Counted from the first letter of the stretch, positions 1 to 10,625 are shown. The stretch is DNA of 64,000 nucleotides from Musa acuminata AAA Group (GCF_036884655.1 NC_088335.1:40482501-40546500); one strand, 5' to 3'. Program-made: numbers and translations. The notes: generated from the sequence alone by a model not told the origin.

Positions 1-215
1 TGAAGCGATTTAGGGCCTATAAATACCCTTCTCATGCTTTCTTGAATGAGCATGAAAAAACTTGTGATTTGAAGTTTGTAAACTCTCTTAAAGTATTGTA
101 TCTCTTCCTCTTTGAGTTTAGAAGTATTTTTAAGAGAGGAATGAGGTCTTATTGTAAAAGAGAGGTGTGAATGTTCTCTCTTGAGCTTGTGAAAGGGAGA
201 AAGGGTTATAACAAG
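1..215 (+). mobile_element. SIRE-type LTR fragment, 3' part with TATA box
   Basis: The sequence opens with a TATA context (gggcctataaataccc, about 12-27) that recurs in the SIRE-type LTRs at 32841, 40671, 43868 and 55940. A U-rich, GA-rich stretch with 'gagaggaat' and 'aaagggagaa' follows, as in those LTRs. The left part lies outside the window. The fragment ends where a different LTR starts at 216. Similarity was judged by eye. Confidence 0.6.
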
Positions 216-353
216 TGTTGGAAAATCTTGGGACGATGTTATATGTGTAGCGGATGAACAAAAAGAGAAATCACAGATTTTCATAAAAAGGTTTCATCGT
301 CGTGTGAAGATTGGTGTGTAAAAATCATAAAATAAAAAATTACATGTATAAGA
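216..353 (-). mobile_element. Copia-Y-type LTR terminal fragment
   Basis: The stretch starts TGTTGGAAAATCTTGGG and continues with degenerate versions of the words found at the edge of the Copia-Y LTRs (8425 and 15560): a 'cagcggaagaac'-like word, then 'cgtcgtgcgaagattggtg'-like sequence. It is an old LTR end in the same orientation as Copia-Y. It is cut at 354 by a SIRE-type LTR. Confidence 0.6.
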
Positions 354-905
354 TGTTGAATCTCATATTTTGATGATGAAATCAATTGATTTATGATCTA
401 ATCCATGTGTTGAGAAAAGTGATGCAGGACTAACTACGGTCATAAAAAGACAAAACAATTAAAGAATCAAACATTGGGCCAGAGTCAAAGATCAGGCATC
501 GAGCCAAAAGAATCAGACAATGCATTGAGAATAGATGGATTAGGTGTTATGCCAAAGGTTCAGATGATGTGCCGATAGCTCGCCGGGAGTTTGTCGGGAG
601 TTCGCCGAAAGTTTAGAAGTTCGTCGAAAGTTCACTGGAAGTTCAGATAAACAATTAACATATCGGACAATTGAGATTGCTTGTATTGTATTTGTTTTAG
701 TCTTAATTATCGTTAGGTATCAATTTAAGTTAGTATAGGGAGTAATCCTACTAACTCAATTAGGGGCTAACTAGACCCAAGTTAGGGTTAAATTAGGTAT
801 GTTATTTGGCCCATTCAGTGATTGGAGCCACGTCATGTGGTGGCACCACCAGGGCTAGTGGTGGAACTACTTGAGGCTCAGCCTCCAAGGTATTGTCTAC
901 GTAGT
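354..905 (+). mobile_element. SIRE-type LTR fragment, 5' part
   Basis: This begins TGTTGAATCTCATATTTTG and matches the starts of the SIRE-type LTRs at 31676, 39506, 42791, 55011 and 59631. It contains 'gcaggactaactacg', repeated 'gttcgccg' words and a palindromic ggtggcacc word near 839. The TATA-bearing half is missing, so this is a truncated, diverged LTR. The right boundary is approximate. Confidence 0.65.
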
Positions 906-1111
906 GGTATCGTTAGTAGTTATGTAAGAAAATCTAAGGGTGACATCACATGCACAACAGAAGAACAAAAACCAAAAGTCCTAAAATTTCCCAATGATGT
1001 GTTTATCATCATGCGAAGATTGGTGCATAAAATCAGCAAAACCAAAAACTACGTATATGAAATATTATGTTTTATCTAGAGAGATCATATATCCTTGAAT
1101 CTCTACATATC
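906..1111 (-). mobile_element. Second Copia-Y-type LTR terminal fragment
   Basis: The stretch matches the first 190 bases of the Copia-Y LTR with many changes: a 'gacatcac' and 'cagaagaacaaaa' word, then 'gcgaagattggtgc', then 'agagatcatatatcc'. It abuts the 3' end of the NAC gene at 1112. The open frame at 822-1079 is a by-product of LTR sequence, not a gene. Confidence 0.55.
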
Positions 1112-2046
1112 TTAAGAGATGTACCCTGAGTCGTCATGCAGTTGTTGCACCCTGCGTCGTAGTGCCTCCTTCCACGGCTCCTTAGCAGATGGAGCTACCG
1201 ATGTCGCTGTTGTAAGTGTGGCCTCCGCTACGAGATCAAGGTCATCAAGCAATCCAAAAATGTCATCGCAAGTCCATGCTTCTAGCATTGCAGGGGGACC
1301 CTCGCAAGATGGCTCTTTTCCCAAAACTCCCGTCTCAAGGACACAATAACACCCAAAGACACTTCTTCAGTAGCTCCGGTCCCACATTGAACCCAACAAC
1401 ACCCGGGGATGTCAATTGCCATGCTCTGAGTGGAAGGTCCCACCCTCCATGGCTCCAGCGTTTCTTGGGTATCTACCACAGATGGGGCCTTGGTTGGGAG
1501 GCTGGGGCCTTGGTTGTGCTGGATTCAGCACAGGATTATCTCCTCGGTCTCGTAGGAGGGGATCGTCTCGTACAGGCTGGGGTGGAGGCGGTACTCGTGC
1601 ATTATCCACTGCAGTTCGAGGTTGCTGTCCTTGTTCCTCTTTCCCGGATCACCGCTGTCCTTGAAGAATTTGAGACTCCTCCGAGTCCCGACGATCGTCG
1701 CCCTCCTATCTTGATGCGGTATGTCGTGGGGCTTGCCGTTGGTGACCCACCTTCCACCGCGCGTCTTTCGCTTTAGCCTATTGTCCTTGGCTTTGAAGCA
1801 GGGCACGCGGACGAAGCAGTAGGACACACCCATGGGAAGGTAGCTGGAGCGGACCATCAATTCCCATGGCACTTTCTTGTACACCTCCATCTTGGGAATG
1901 CTAAAGCCGAGGGGGATTCGCAATGACAGATTACGAACCTTGTTGAAGAGGCAATCGCCGATCAGCTCTTCGTCGGTCGAGGTAAAATGGCACCCCATCC
2001 ACCTCCATGTCTCATCTCCGCCGTCGCTGGTGTTTTCCAACGTCAT
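1112..2046 (-). pseudogene. NAC-domain transcription factor, disrupted
   Basis: NAC proteins are plant nuclear transcription factors with an N-terminal DNA-binding domain. The minus-strand frame shows most subdomain landmarks: FTSTDEELIGDCL, IPKMEVYKKVPWEL, a KRKTRGGRWVTNGKP block in place of the usual tryptophan-glycine-lysine motif, and LQWIMHEYRL. An in-frame TGA at 1525-1527 follows soon after the domain. The same frame then stays open to about 1282. A shifted frame (1112-1324) then carries an acidic stretch (CDDIFGLLDDLDL) and a basic tail that look like the original C-terminus. I chose the ATG at 2046 because the upstream ATG at 2142 lies too close to the TATA box. It is probably a pseudogene. 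A spliced intron could remove part of the damage but would have to span the TGA. Confidence 0.7.
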
Positions 2047-2154
2047 TACCAGCGAAGGAAGGGGAACAAAGAAGAAGAATGAAGAGACGCGAGAGGGAGG
2101 AACGAAGGAGTGTAGCGAGAGGGAAGAAAAGTGGTGTTGCAAGTAAGGGGTATC

Positions 2155-2166
2155 ATATATATAGAG
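2155..2166 (-). promoter_or_regulatory. TATA box of the NAC gene
   Basis: On the minus strand the sequence reads CTCTATATATATG, about 110 bases before the chosen start codon. Transcription would begin near 2130, which excludes the ATG at 2142 as a likely start. Confidence 0.5.
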
Positions 2167-2176
2167 AGGGGGTTGG

Positions 2177-2415
2177 GGACAATCGAATTAGGAAACACCC
2201 AAAGTCTCCTGCTTCGAACCGGAATCGAACAAAAGATTATGTTTTATTTATATTTATTATATTTATTCTTATTTTTCATAGCGTTTAGTGGAGAGAGGGC
2301 AATCGAATTAGGAAACACCCAAAGTTTCCTAATTTAAATAGGAATCGATCAAAGATTATGTTTTGTTTATATATATTATATTTATTTTTGTTCTTCATTG
2401 CTCAGTTAGGGAGAG
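2177..2415. repeat. Tandem duplication of about 120 bp in the NAC promoter region
   Basis: Two adjacent copies begin 'gcaatcgaattaggaaacac' (near 2179 and 2299). Each continues through an 'aggaatcgaacaaaagatta'-like word into a T-rich 'tatattatatttatt' tail. A single related copy with the same opening word lies at 23228 in the second NAC/lipase block. Bases 2416-2760 are AT-rich and also match 23255-23480. I see no gene there. Confidence 0.6.
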
Positions 2416-2869
2416 GTAAAAACGAATTAGAAAACATTCAATCAAATTTGAAAGTTACTTGCCTATCAAAATCTTTTGCACAAATGTGATTCCCTGTTTT
2501 AAGCAAGGAATTAATTCATATACAAAGAAATGAAGTTTCACACAATTCAATTAAAATACATTATGATTTGTGTAATTTTATGTTTGGACAGGACAATTAC
2601 ACATGTATATATAACAATGGTTATAGAGTGATCATAACACCTACATATCTAGTTAAAGCGCAACAGTATATTATTATTATTATTATTATTTTGGTCAATG
2701 AACTGCACAAACTACTCTTGGTATTAGGTACTTGTCCTTCAAGAAATTTCTCACCTTGTTTACTAGCATATGGCTGGTCTTCCCCATGATCGTGTTGACA
2801 TCGTTGTCCTCCTTGTCATCCCACCTGATCAGCGATAGTGTGAAAGGTCACTTCTAGATCATGGATGCC

Positions 2870-3460
2870 CCTGCTTCAATTACTCTCGACTTCTCTGAAA
2901 CCACTTCTACAACTATGTCAAAATCGATGCGGCATATCTGGAACAGGGGTGTTTCTTGTTCCTGACATGCAGTACTTCAAGGTCCGACTATTGCTCCAAG
3001 CTGTCATGAAAGACCTCATTCTTGACTTGCAAGGAATCAAACACAATTTTGCATACTGGGAATTACTCCTCTCCAATCTTAGATAATCCATTCTTCATTA
3101 TATCATAAGCACTTAAGATGGTAAGGATGCCTCCTAAGCTATCGTCGACATATACTATGCTCAGTTGCTCGTCTACTAAGACTGGGATCTTTCGCGACGT
3201 AGATGTCATGCCAGCCTTGCATGACCTTCACATTTTCGTTGTCATCGTCGAATGGCACGAGAATCACACTAAGATCCTCAAAAATCTCTGCTACTTGTTT
3301 TGTGTCATGCCGCAAGGTAGATATTGCGATACCTATAAGCGTCATCGAAGATTACTATATAGCTCATCCCTTATAAAGATTATTAGAAAGATTGATTGGG
3401 CATGGAGATACTCCGCCACATAATAGTCGACAGTACAGGGGAAGAAAACTATGTGAGGAA
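2870..3460 (-). pseudogene. Decayed class-3 lipase copy 1
   Basis: Minus-strand sequence aligns piecewise with the intact lipase at 5345-6475. The best open piece (3139-3345) holds AEIFEDLSVILVPFDDDNEN and KVMQGWHDIYV, matching residues 134-164 of the intact protein. Bases 2870-3120 match the region after the catalytic serine (around residues 205-285). The serine elbow is damaged: the GHSLGG codons read as a changed sequence near 3135. Frameshifts separate the pieces. Bases 3460-3730 are C/T-rich then A/T-rich, with no gene seen. Confidence 0.7.
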
Positions 3461-3779
3461 GGGTGCTCCTTCCTCTCTCTCTTGGCTTCCTCTTACTCTA
3501 TCTCTCCCTTTTATCTTCTTGGTCTCTTTCTCTCATTTCACTTTATTATCTCGCCCTATCCTTCATCGTCTTCTCTCATCTTTCTCTTTTTTTTGTCTTA
3601 TTTTTCTCTTGTACCACTGCTTCCTCCCTCCTTCCCTTCACCCTCCTGTTATATTATAGTTATACTCATTAACATAGCATATTAAAAAAAAATTAATTTT
3701 TATATAAAAGTATCATAAAACTCACAAATTTAAGTTATCTAAAAAATATATTAATTTTATATAGAAAAATTATTACGCT

Positions 3780-4290
3780 TGAGATACACGCGAATTGTTC
3801 ACAGAACACCGCGTGGAACTCCTTTTCTCCCCAAGGGCTTGAGATGGTAAGGGCTCCTCCCAGGCTGTGGCTGAGACAAACTATGCTGAGGCTCTCGTCT
3901 TTGTGCAGCTCCACCAACTCTTTTATGTTAGCTAGTAGCTGCTCCCTCGTGCTCTCCTTCATCTGCACATCAGCTACCAAACCAAGGTGTAGAACTCAAG
4001 CTAGCCTTGGATGACCATAGCATCCTCGTTGAATGGCACAGGAGTTTCTGAGATATCCTTGCCCCACTCTTTGGTTCGTTTGATCCCGCGCCATACGACG
4101 TAGATCTTGCGAACTCCGGAGCCGTCGGCGTGAGCGCTGTTGGAGACCGCTACATAGCCCATCCAACCCTCCGAATAGGCAGGAGGTATTGGACGACGTG
4201 GTAATCGGCAACGTAGGTAAAGAAGGTCTGGTCGAGAAGCCTACCCAAGCGGTAGCTGTAATTACCGCTGTACTTCTTTGAGTCAAGTGC
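3780..4290 (-). pseudogene. Decayed class-3 lipase copy 2
   Basis: The frame 3735-3980 (minus) contains KELVELHKDESLSIVCLSHS followed by LGGAL, aligned with residues 186-210 of the intact lipase. The glycine before the nucleophile histidine-serine pair is serine here (SHSLGG). The next piece (3996-4286) covers residues about 60-160 in broken frames. The C-terminal half, including the catalytic Asp and His region, is absent. It sits between copy 1 and the intact gene, in tandem and in the same orientation. Confidence 0.7.
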
Positions 4291-4435
4291 CGTGAACATG
4301 TTGTGATTCAGAAATCTTTCGCTTTATTCATTCTTAATATTCACGGAATCATCTCGCTAAGCTCAAAGAGTTTGATATACTTTATCAATTTCAAATCTTA
4401 TATCTTATTATTTTTATGATAATAAAAAGAAAGTA

Positions 4436-4437
<2 letters not shown>

Positions 4438-4502
<65 letters not shown>
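4438..4502. repeat. (AT)n microsatellite
   Basis: About 32 uninterrupted AT dinucleotides. It directly abuts a decayed copia reverse-transcriptase remnant that begins at 4502. The open frame 4391-4615 on the minus strand is produced by this repeat (a run of Ile-Tyr) and is not a gene. Confidence 0.95.
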
Positions 4503-4504
<2 letters not shown>

Positions 4505-4915
4505 GTATATGGATGACATTATTATTTCAGAATTTAATCCTATAGAGATTAAGTAATTTATGAAATAATTGATAGATCGATTTAATCTTATAAAAAATGA
4601 AAAGCTCTCTTCCAACTATTTTGATATTTTTAATTTAGATATTTTGAATATTTTTTATCTTAAAAAAATATATTCAAGATCTAAAAAGATGAATATATAA
4701 AATGTTAAAGAAGTTGTCACACAACTATATGATGATAGCACTACTATAGATCCACAGTACCAACATATAAATGGCTTTTTATACTTGTCTCTTACGAATC
4801 TAGACATCTAATTTACAATCAATAAATTATAATAATTTATATATCAACCCTCTATTACGTATTATTATATAATAAAATGAGTCATATAATATTTAAAAAG
4901 GATTCTATTTTTTCT
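4502..4915 (+). pseudogene. Copia reverse transcriptase/RNase H relic
   Basis: Forward translation starts MYMDDIIISEFNPIEIK, the copia RT active-site block (YxDD with its flanks). After a stretch with stops it continues with LYLSLTNLDI and FTINKL, aligning with the 'LYLTxTRPDIxFAVNxLS' block that follows in copia pol. Several stops and frame changes separate the pieces and no LTR is visible, so it is an old orphan fragment. Bases 4916-5344 are AT-rich and then become the 3' flank of the lipase gene. I see nothing else there. Confidence 0.55.
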
Positions 4916-5344
4916 TTATGAACACTCATCAATTCATCTTTATATCTTTATCTGATTGGGAAGGTAATATTAATAATAAAATATTAGTACTAATTTATAT
5001 TATCTTTTTTTTGAAGTAAATTCAATCAATCAAAGTTTTAAAAATTAGAAAATAATCACAAGATCCACTACTCAAGTTAAAATGTCAAACTAACGTCACC
5101 GTCGTAGTAGATAATATGGGTGCCATCTATCTATGCACCTATTTATATATAAAATATATTATCATCCATTTTTACTTCATCGGTTATTAAATAATTTAGC
5201 AGCGTGCATTTATTTTACGGTGGGGATGACCCACGAGCCACTTGACTGCTATAGTATGCACGCCTGACATTCACATGCGGTGGGCTGAAGCAGACGACGA
5301 TACGTGCGTAATTACAGTACGCAGCATTGGCGACACGTGCACAT

Positions 5345-6475
5345 TCACATCCCAGGCGGCGCCTCCACCCAGTCGCCATCCTTACCGAGCACCATTCCTT
5401 TGTTCTTCTCCACCCACCACGACGACGGTATTTTAAACTCGGCCACCAAATCGTCCCCGTCCTTGTTCACCAGCGCAGGGCTCCTCTTCACTCTGGTCGG
5501 GTCGAAGCCGCCGCCAGCCCCCTCCCACCCGGCCACAGTATGCAGGATCACTTGCAGGTTATGCTTGCCCCCATTCTTCAAGAACCTTGATTGCTCCGAA
5601 GCTACATCCAGAACTGTGCCAACGTCAACATAGCCCAGAACTAGGTGTGGCAGGTCAGGAACAGGGTCTCCCTTGTTCTTGACACGTAGTAATCTTAGGT
5701 TGGGCTGCTGCTCCCAGCTGTCACGGAAAGCCTGATTCCCCACTCGCGGGGATTCAAACACCGTGGCGCATACTGGGAAGTACTCCTTCGTCTCCCCAAT
5801 CTTAGACAGCCCATGTTTCACTATGTCATAAGCGCTTAAGATGGCGAGGGCGCCTCCCAAGCTGTGGCCAACACAAACTATGCTCAGGTTCTCGTCTTTG
5901 TATTTCCTGACTAGCTCTTTTACTATTTCAAGCAGCTGCTCTCGTGCACTCTTTTTGTTGAAGTCGAAGTTGGGATCGCTCGAGTTGTAGATGTCGCGCC
6001 AGCCGAGCATGACCTTCACATCGCTGTTGTCTTGGTCGAATGGCACGAGAGGAATGGTGATATCCTCGAAAGCCTCCATTATTCGGCTGGTGCCGCGCCA
6101 TACAATGTAGATGTCGCGGCGGCCGATGGCCTCGGCATGCGCGTTGCTGGAGACCGCAACGTAGCCCATCCAGTTGGATTCCTTCAGCACAAAGAGAAAC
6201 GTTGACAGGGCGTACAGGTACTCCACCACCGCGTAGTTGGCAGCACTGGGGAAGAAGGTTTTGTCGAGAAGGCTGTTCTTGGAGTAGCGACAGCGGCCGT
6301 GATACCGGGAGTTGTTGTCGCTGATGAAGGAATCGCCGGTGACCTGGCACATGTCACCCCACATAAGGAGAAGGTTGCGGAGGGTGTCGTCGAGGGGGTC
6401 GAAAAGGCCGGACCAGTGGTTGGATCCCAGGAGCTCCGCCCATGATGGGCTCCCAGCGCCACCGGTTTGCGCCAT
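5345..6475 (-). CDS. Class-3 lipase, phospholipase A1-II type
   Basis: This 376-residue alpha/beta-hydrolase has no intron and resembles the plant PLA1-II group (DAD1-related class-3 lipases), which release fatty acids from the sn-1 position of phospholipids or galactolipids. Members are cytosolic or plastidial. I see no clear transit or signal peptide here. An N-terminal WSGLFDPLDDTLRNLL block (residues 21-36) is typical of the group. IVWRGT is at 124-129. The nucleophile elbow GHSLGG is at 203-208 with Ser205. SPRVGNQAF is at 242-250, and GDPVPDLP at 269-276 supplies the likely catalytic Asp270. The catalytic His lies in HNLQVILHTVAGW (305 or 312). Length is near the family norm of about 400. 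The start has a good context (aaccATGGCG). It is the only intact member of a small tandem array on this strand. Confidence 0.93.
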   Translation of the reverse strand: MAQTGGAGSPSWAELLGSNHWSGLFDPLDDTLRNLLLMWGDMCQVTGDSFISDNNSRYHGRCRYSKNSLLDKTFFPSAANYAVVEYLYALSTFLFVLKESNWMGYVAVSSNAHAEAIGRRDIYIVWRGTSRIMEAFEDITIPLVPFDQDNSDVKVMLGWRDIYNSSDPNFDFNKKSAREQLLEIVKELVRKYKDENLSIVCVGHSLGGALAILSAYDIVKHGLSKIGETKEYFPVCATVFESPRVGNQAFRDSWEQQPNLRLLRVKNKGDPVPDLPHLVLGYVDVGTVLDVASEQSRFLKNGGKHNLQVILHTVAGWEGAGGGFDPTRVKRSPALVNKDGDDLVAEFKIPSSWWVEKNKGMVLGKDGDWVEAPPGM

Positions 6476-6544
6476 GGTTATGACAGAGAAGAAGGATTAT
6501 GGATCGATCGACTGTGTTTGTGTTTGGTGGTGCTCAATTTGACG

Positions 6545-6556
6545 CTATATATAATG
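6545..6556 (-). promoter_or_regulatory. TATA box of the lipase gene
   Basis: The minus strand reads ATTATATATAGCG, about 70-80 bases upstream of the ATG at 6475, giving a short leader of about 45 bases. Bases 6560-7052 upstream hold no recognisable gene. The frame 6874-7062 is A-rich and unsupported. Confidence 0.6.
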
Positions 6557-7052
6557 CATCAGCCCCAGCACAGCACATGCGCGCTATGTCCTGTTGTAGG
6601 ACGAACGATGTTATGTTTGATCTGCAACCCTATGCATGGCGTTGGGTGAAATAACTACAGGCTTTGCTTCAGTACACATTCTGCTCAGCGAGGATGTTGA
6701 CCTAAAGTTTACCAAAGGTAGGAGAAAGCTGTAGGGAGGAAGAGATTTGGAAAAACCAAAATCTTCTCATCTTGATTAATAGGAGATTTAGAAGAGACTT
6801 TGACTCCAATTATAATAAAGATTATTATGTTGACTAAGACTCTTAAACTAAAATTCTATCTAGTCACAAAATTATGATTTACTATTCCAACAAAAAAAGC
6901 GAGCAAGAAGAAAGATTCAATATTCTAACTAACACAAGCAAACAGGCAAGAAGAAAAACAATAGATGGCAAAGAAATTAGAAAGGAGAAAGAACAGAGAA
7001 GTCAACGCATTTCTATGGACCTTTTTCGCATTCTCAGCCAAGTCGTATACTT

Positions 7053-7057
7053 AGATC
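7053..7057. repeat. Target-site duplication of Copia-O, left copy
   Basis: The five bases agatc precede the TGTAATAAAATTC LTR end. The same five bases follow the other LTR at 20829-20833. They fix both ends of the outer copia element. Confidence 0.9.
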
Positions 7058-7510
7058 TGTAATAAAATTCTTTGATATCAACTTGTATTTCTAAATCATT
7101 ATATTGTAAACACAATAAAAACTAACGCGAAAACATAATAGCGTATCTCCAACCATTGTTGTCAAGAAATCTTGCTTTAGATGGTGCAGGAAAGCCTTTT
7201 TACTTCAAAAAGATGATTGAGCCCAAGGACTAAAATCCTCATATATATAGATGTTCTCCCATCAAGAACATTTATCATCACCAACTCATAACGTACAAGA
7301 ATTAATTCAAATTTATAACGTTTGGACCATAATGAAAAACTTTAATGATATTAAATATTTAATTTAATAATAACGGTTTCATGGATAATGAATAAAAAAC
7401 TGAAATCATTTAAACCATAATAAATGAAGAAATTCATGATAATAAATTATGAATTTTAATGAGAACAATTATATTATTATTAAATAAGATATTTAATAAT
7501 AACGTTTACA
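7058..7510 (-). mobile_element. Copia-O 3' LTR
   Basis: A 453-base LTR with TG...CA ends (TGTAAT at the left edge, TTTACA at the right), matching 20289-20828 along its whole length. The element is on the minus strand, so this is the 3' LTR. A polypurine tract (minus-strand GCAAGTGGGAGAA) lies just outside it at 7511-7523. The two LTRs differ at many positions and by a microsatellite, so the insertion is old. Confidence 0.9.
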
Positions 7511-7788
7511 TTCTCCCACTTGCTCCATACGTTTAGCTTAATAATTTGAATTAATCTTTCTCGAACAACTTTCTTAAGAAATAAATATATGAATCATAAC
7601 AATAAGTCCTCTAAGAGCGAGTATTATCATCCATGTATCACGATGTATTTAGTTTCTTAATCTTAATATGGTAATATTACTTAATGAATAAACCTTATGT
7701 TTATTCTTAGTCTAGTAACAATATATTTTCTTAAAATAACGTGCACATGAATGAGAAAATTTCACAATATATAAGAGTTTCAATATCA

Positions 7789-8419
7789 TTACAAAGTGGA
7801 ACCAAGTCCTATTTTCTCTACATGATCCTTGAATTTCAAAGATGGCATGCTTTTAATCAAAGGGTCAGTAATCATTAATTCAGTGCTAATATGCTCAATG
7901 ACCACTTTCTTTTTTTTTACACGTTCTCTTATGGCTAAATACTTAATGTCGATGTGTTTACTTCGACTTTCACTTTTCTTATTTTTAGCCACAAAGACAG
8001 CAACTGAATTATCACAGAAAATTCTTAATGGCCTAGAAATAGAATCCATGATTCTAAGCCCAGAAATGAAACTCTTAAGCCATACACCATGTGAAGTAGC
8101 CTCAAAACAGGAGACAAACTCAACTTCCATGGTAGAAGTAGCAGTCAAGGTCTGCTTAGCGCTTCTCCAAGAAATAGCTCCACCGGCCATCATAAAAATA
8201 TATTCTGATGTTGATTTACGAGAATCAACACAATCAACGAAGTCTGAATCTGAGTAACCAATCACATCTAGATTGTCTGTATATCTATACATAAGCATAT
8301 AATCTTTGGTCCTTGTAGATACATCATCACTTTTTTTTGCAGCTCTCTAGTGGTCCATATTTGGATTACTCTGATATCGACCTAGCATCCCCACAATAAA
8401 TGTAATATCAGGTCTAGTA
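7789..8419 (-). pseudogene. Copia-O RNase H domain
   Basis: The 169-residue frame (7789-8298) has VIGYSDSDFVDCVDSRKSTS, an ISWRSAKQ block, a TSTMEVEFVSCFEAT block in place of the usual TTEAEY, then CDNSVAV and SKHIDIKYLAI. It joins upstream, across a stop and frame change, to RPDITFIVGMLGRYQSNPNM at 8347-8419. The TEAEY glutamate region is altered (MEVEF). Copia-Y interrupts the frame at 8420, inside the conserved CTRPD block. Confidence 0.85.
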
Positions 8420-8424
8420 CAGAC
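8420..8424. repeat. Target-site duplication of Copia-Y, left copy
   Basis: The five bases cagac lie directly before the TGTTGGG LTR edge and are repeated at 17054-17058 directly after the other LTR. They come from the Copia-O codons for V-C of the VCTRPD block. Confidence 0.95.
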
Positions 8425-9918
8425 TGTTGGGAAATCAAGGGGGGCGACATCATATGCGCAGCGGAAGAACAAGAAAACAAAAATCCCCGATTCCCAAAAA
8501 GATGTTCGTCGTCGTGCGAAGATTGGTGCGCAAAATCCGCAAAACACAAAACTGCGTATAGAGATTGTGTTACCTAGGGAGATCGTATATCCCTGTTTCC
8601 TTGCAGATCCTCAGGAGAGGGTGAAGGAGGTCAAGCGTCCTCCTCTCTAGCGGTGATCCACACAGCAAGGTTGCGACGACGCTCCTCAAAACTCCAGGCC
8701 TACTCTGAGGTGGAGAGGGAGAGGAGAATAGGAAGGGCAAGCAAAGACTCTAGCCTATGAGGCTGTGAATCCCTCCTATTTATAGAGATCCCGTGTCAAA
8801 ACCCTAATGGGTCCTTTCCCTAGTGGGTATTGGATCTGCATCCAATAAGACAAGGGCTCCGTCGGATATCTCATATCCGAACCTCTACTCATCGCAATGC
8901 CTACCATATGTGTGTGACCCTCTAGGCCCAATATCGAGCTGGCCGTGAGTCATACCTGTCAGAACTCCTTCTAACTAAGTGAATTATTATCTCTGTAATA
9001 ATTCACTCGACTCATCGACTACGGAAGTACTAGGCCACTACGCCGTAGTCCCCAGACGATACAGGGGAATCCAATCCATTGGACCTGTCTGTCCTCAGTT
9101 ACCATGTACCTATAGTCCCTCATCCATCTAATATCCCAGAGACCGTATATCGAGCATGGTGCTGTCAAACCCATACGGTTTCTACTTGAGTCTCGCTCTA
9201 ATCGGATTCTCCCGGAGAACTCTTTCTCTCTCAACCCGAATGACCCTGGCCAGGGATTTGTCTGAGCAAGAACACATGGGATATTCCTCTCATGATACCG
9301 AGAGTGGATGATCCTCTATCGACACTCAATAGCCCTCGTAAGGTCGACTACCACTCCCAATGACCAGCTGTACTAGATCTGGGAACAGCCAAACCTATAA
9401 GTCTGGTATCAAAGAGTGGAGCACTCATACAGGACATCCTTGGTGTCTCAAGTCTAAGAACCAGATACACCACTAGGACTACGGAATCGTTGTCTGACAA
9501 TAAGGCATCATCAACCATCCAGCATTCCGTAAGCGGATCAATCAGTGAACTCATTCTCCAATGAGCACCTGTACTGTATCCCTAGTGTCCCCACACGAGC
9601 AGCTATGAGACCAGCTGCATCCATCATATGGACGGGTATACAGCACACCAGTCTATCCGGTTATCACGATGTCCCTCTCGAGTAACCTATGACCGGGATT
9701 ATTTAGGATATGTGTTTAAAGGTGAATCGATCTCATTATCGTGATCTCATCACGATCCGATTCCCATTGCACAAATCCAAGGACATCACAATACATATGC
9801 ATTTATGCAATAGTTATAAAGTGATATACGCCAAAAATATAATAAGCAAAAAGATTCTGTATCAAGTCACACGTGCCATCACTCACGTGATTGGCTTGCT
9901 GGGCACTTATGACTAGCA
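8425..9918 (-). mobile_element. Copia-Y 3' LTR
   Basis: A 1494-base LTR, equal in length to 15560-17053. By reading I found one difference (8668 A against 15803 G). The ends are TG...CA. On the minus strand a TATA box (CTATAAATAGG) lies at 8775-8785. Frames inside it (9019-9234, 9348-9554, 9710-9916) recur identically in the other LTR and are not genes. Confidence 0.96.
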
Positions 9919-9932
9919 ATCTCCCACTTGAC
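9919..9932 (-). promoter_or_regulatory. Copia-Y polypurine tract
   Basis: The minus strand reads CAAGTGGGAGAT directly before the 3' LTR. This is the usual position of the plus-strand DNA primer in LTR elements. Confidence 0.8.
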
Positions 9933-10625
9933 CTAAAGCCAATCACCTATGTGTCTGATCCCCATCAGACCCCTGTGACGCTCAAAGACAATCTGAGACA
10001 ATGGCTTTGTTAGTGGATCTGCAATGTTATCTTCGGATGGAACTCTTTCCACTGCTACATCTCCTCGGGTCACGATCTCTCTGATAAGGTGGAACCTCCT
10101 CAGAACATGCTTAGATTTCTGATGAGACCTAGGTTCCTTCGCTTGAGCAATTGCCCCGTTGTTGTCGCAATATAGGGAAATCGGCTCCTCACTATCCGGC
10201 ACGACTCCCAAATCTGTGATGAACTTCTTCAACCAGACTCCCTCCTTTGCTGCATCTGATGCAGCAATGTACTCCGCCTCTGTGGTCGAGTCAGCAGTGG
10301 TATCTTGCTTGGAACTCTTCCAGCACACTGCTCCTCCATTCAAGGTGTACACATACCCTGAATTCGACTTGCTATCATCGACATCAGACTGAAAACTTGA
10401 GTCAGTGTAGCCTTCAACCTTAAGGCTATTACCTCCATATACTAGTAAAAGATCCTTAGTCCTTCTCAAGTACTTAAGGATACACTTTACTGCTTTCCAG
10501 TGCTCCAAGCCTGGATCCGCCTGATACATGCTCGTGACACTTAGAGCATACGCTATATCAGGCCTAGTACATAGCATGACATACACGATAGACCCTATTG
10601 CTAAGGCATAAGGTATCATATTCAT
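9933..10625 (-). CDS. Copia-Y RNase H and C-terminus of pol
   Basis: A 230-residue frame carries the end of RT and RNase [75 protein letters not shown], a [14 protein letters not shown] block and a terminal ADPLTKPLS. The acidic RNase H residues are present (D of YTDSSF, E of TEAEY, D of CDNNGA). It overlaps the end of the upstream frame by four bases in another frame. The break therefore lies at the hinge, where about 20-25 residues usually found between the RT thumb and the IPYA block are missing. Confidence 0.9.
   Translation of the reverse strand: MNMIPYALAIGSIVYVMLCTRPDIAYALSVTSMYQADPGLEHWKAVKCILKYLRRTKDLLLVYGGNSLKVEGYTDSSFQSDVDDSKSNSGYVYTLNGGAVCWKSSKQDTTADSTTEAEYIAASDAAKEGVWLKKFITDLGVVPDSEEPISLYCDNNGAIAQAKEPRSHQKSKHVLRRFHLIREIVTRGDVAVERVPSEDNIADPLTKPLSQIVFERHRGLMGIRHIGDWL

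Noticed and set aside
822..1079. 85-codon open frame at the left edge
   Set aside because: It spans the junction of two LTR fragments; the same words occur in LTRs elsewhere in the window.
3392..3685. Leu/Ser-rich frame that looks like membrane segments
   Set aside because: It translates a C/T-rich tract in three frames; no conserved content.
6874..7062. 62-codon frame upstream of the lipase
   Set aside because: Lys- and Glu-rich from A-rich sequence, no family features, and it overlaps the Copia-O insertion site.
10159..10392. Plus-strand frame inside Copia-Y
   Set aside because: Antisense shadow of RNase H.
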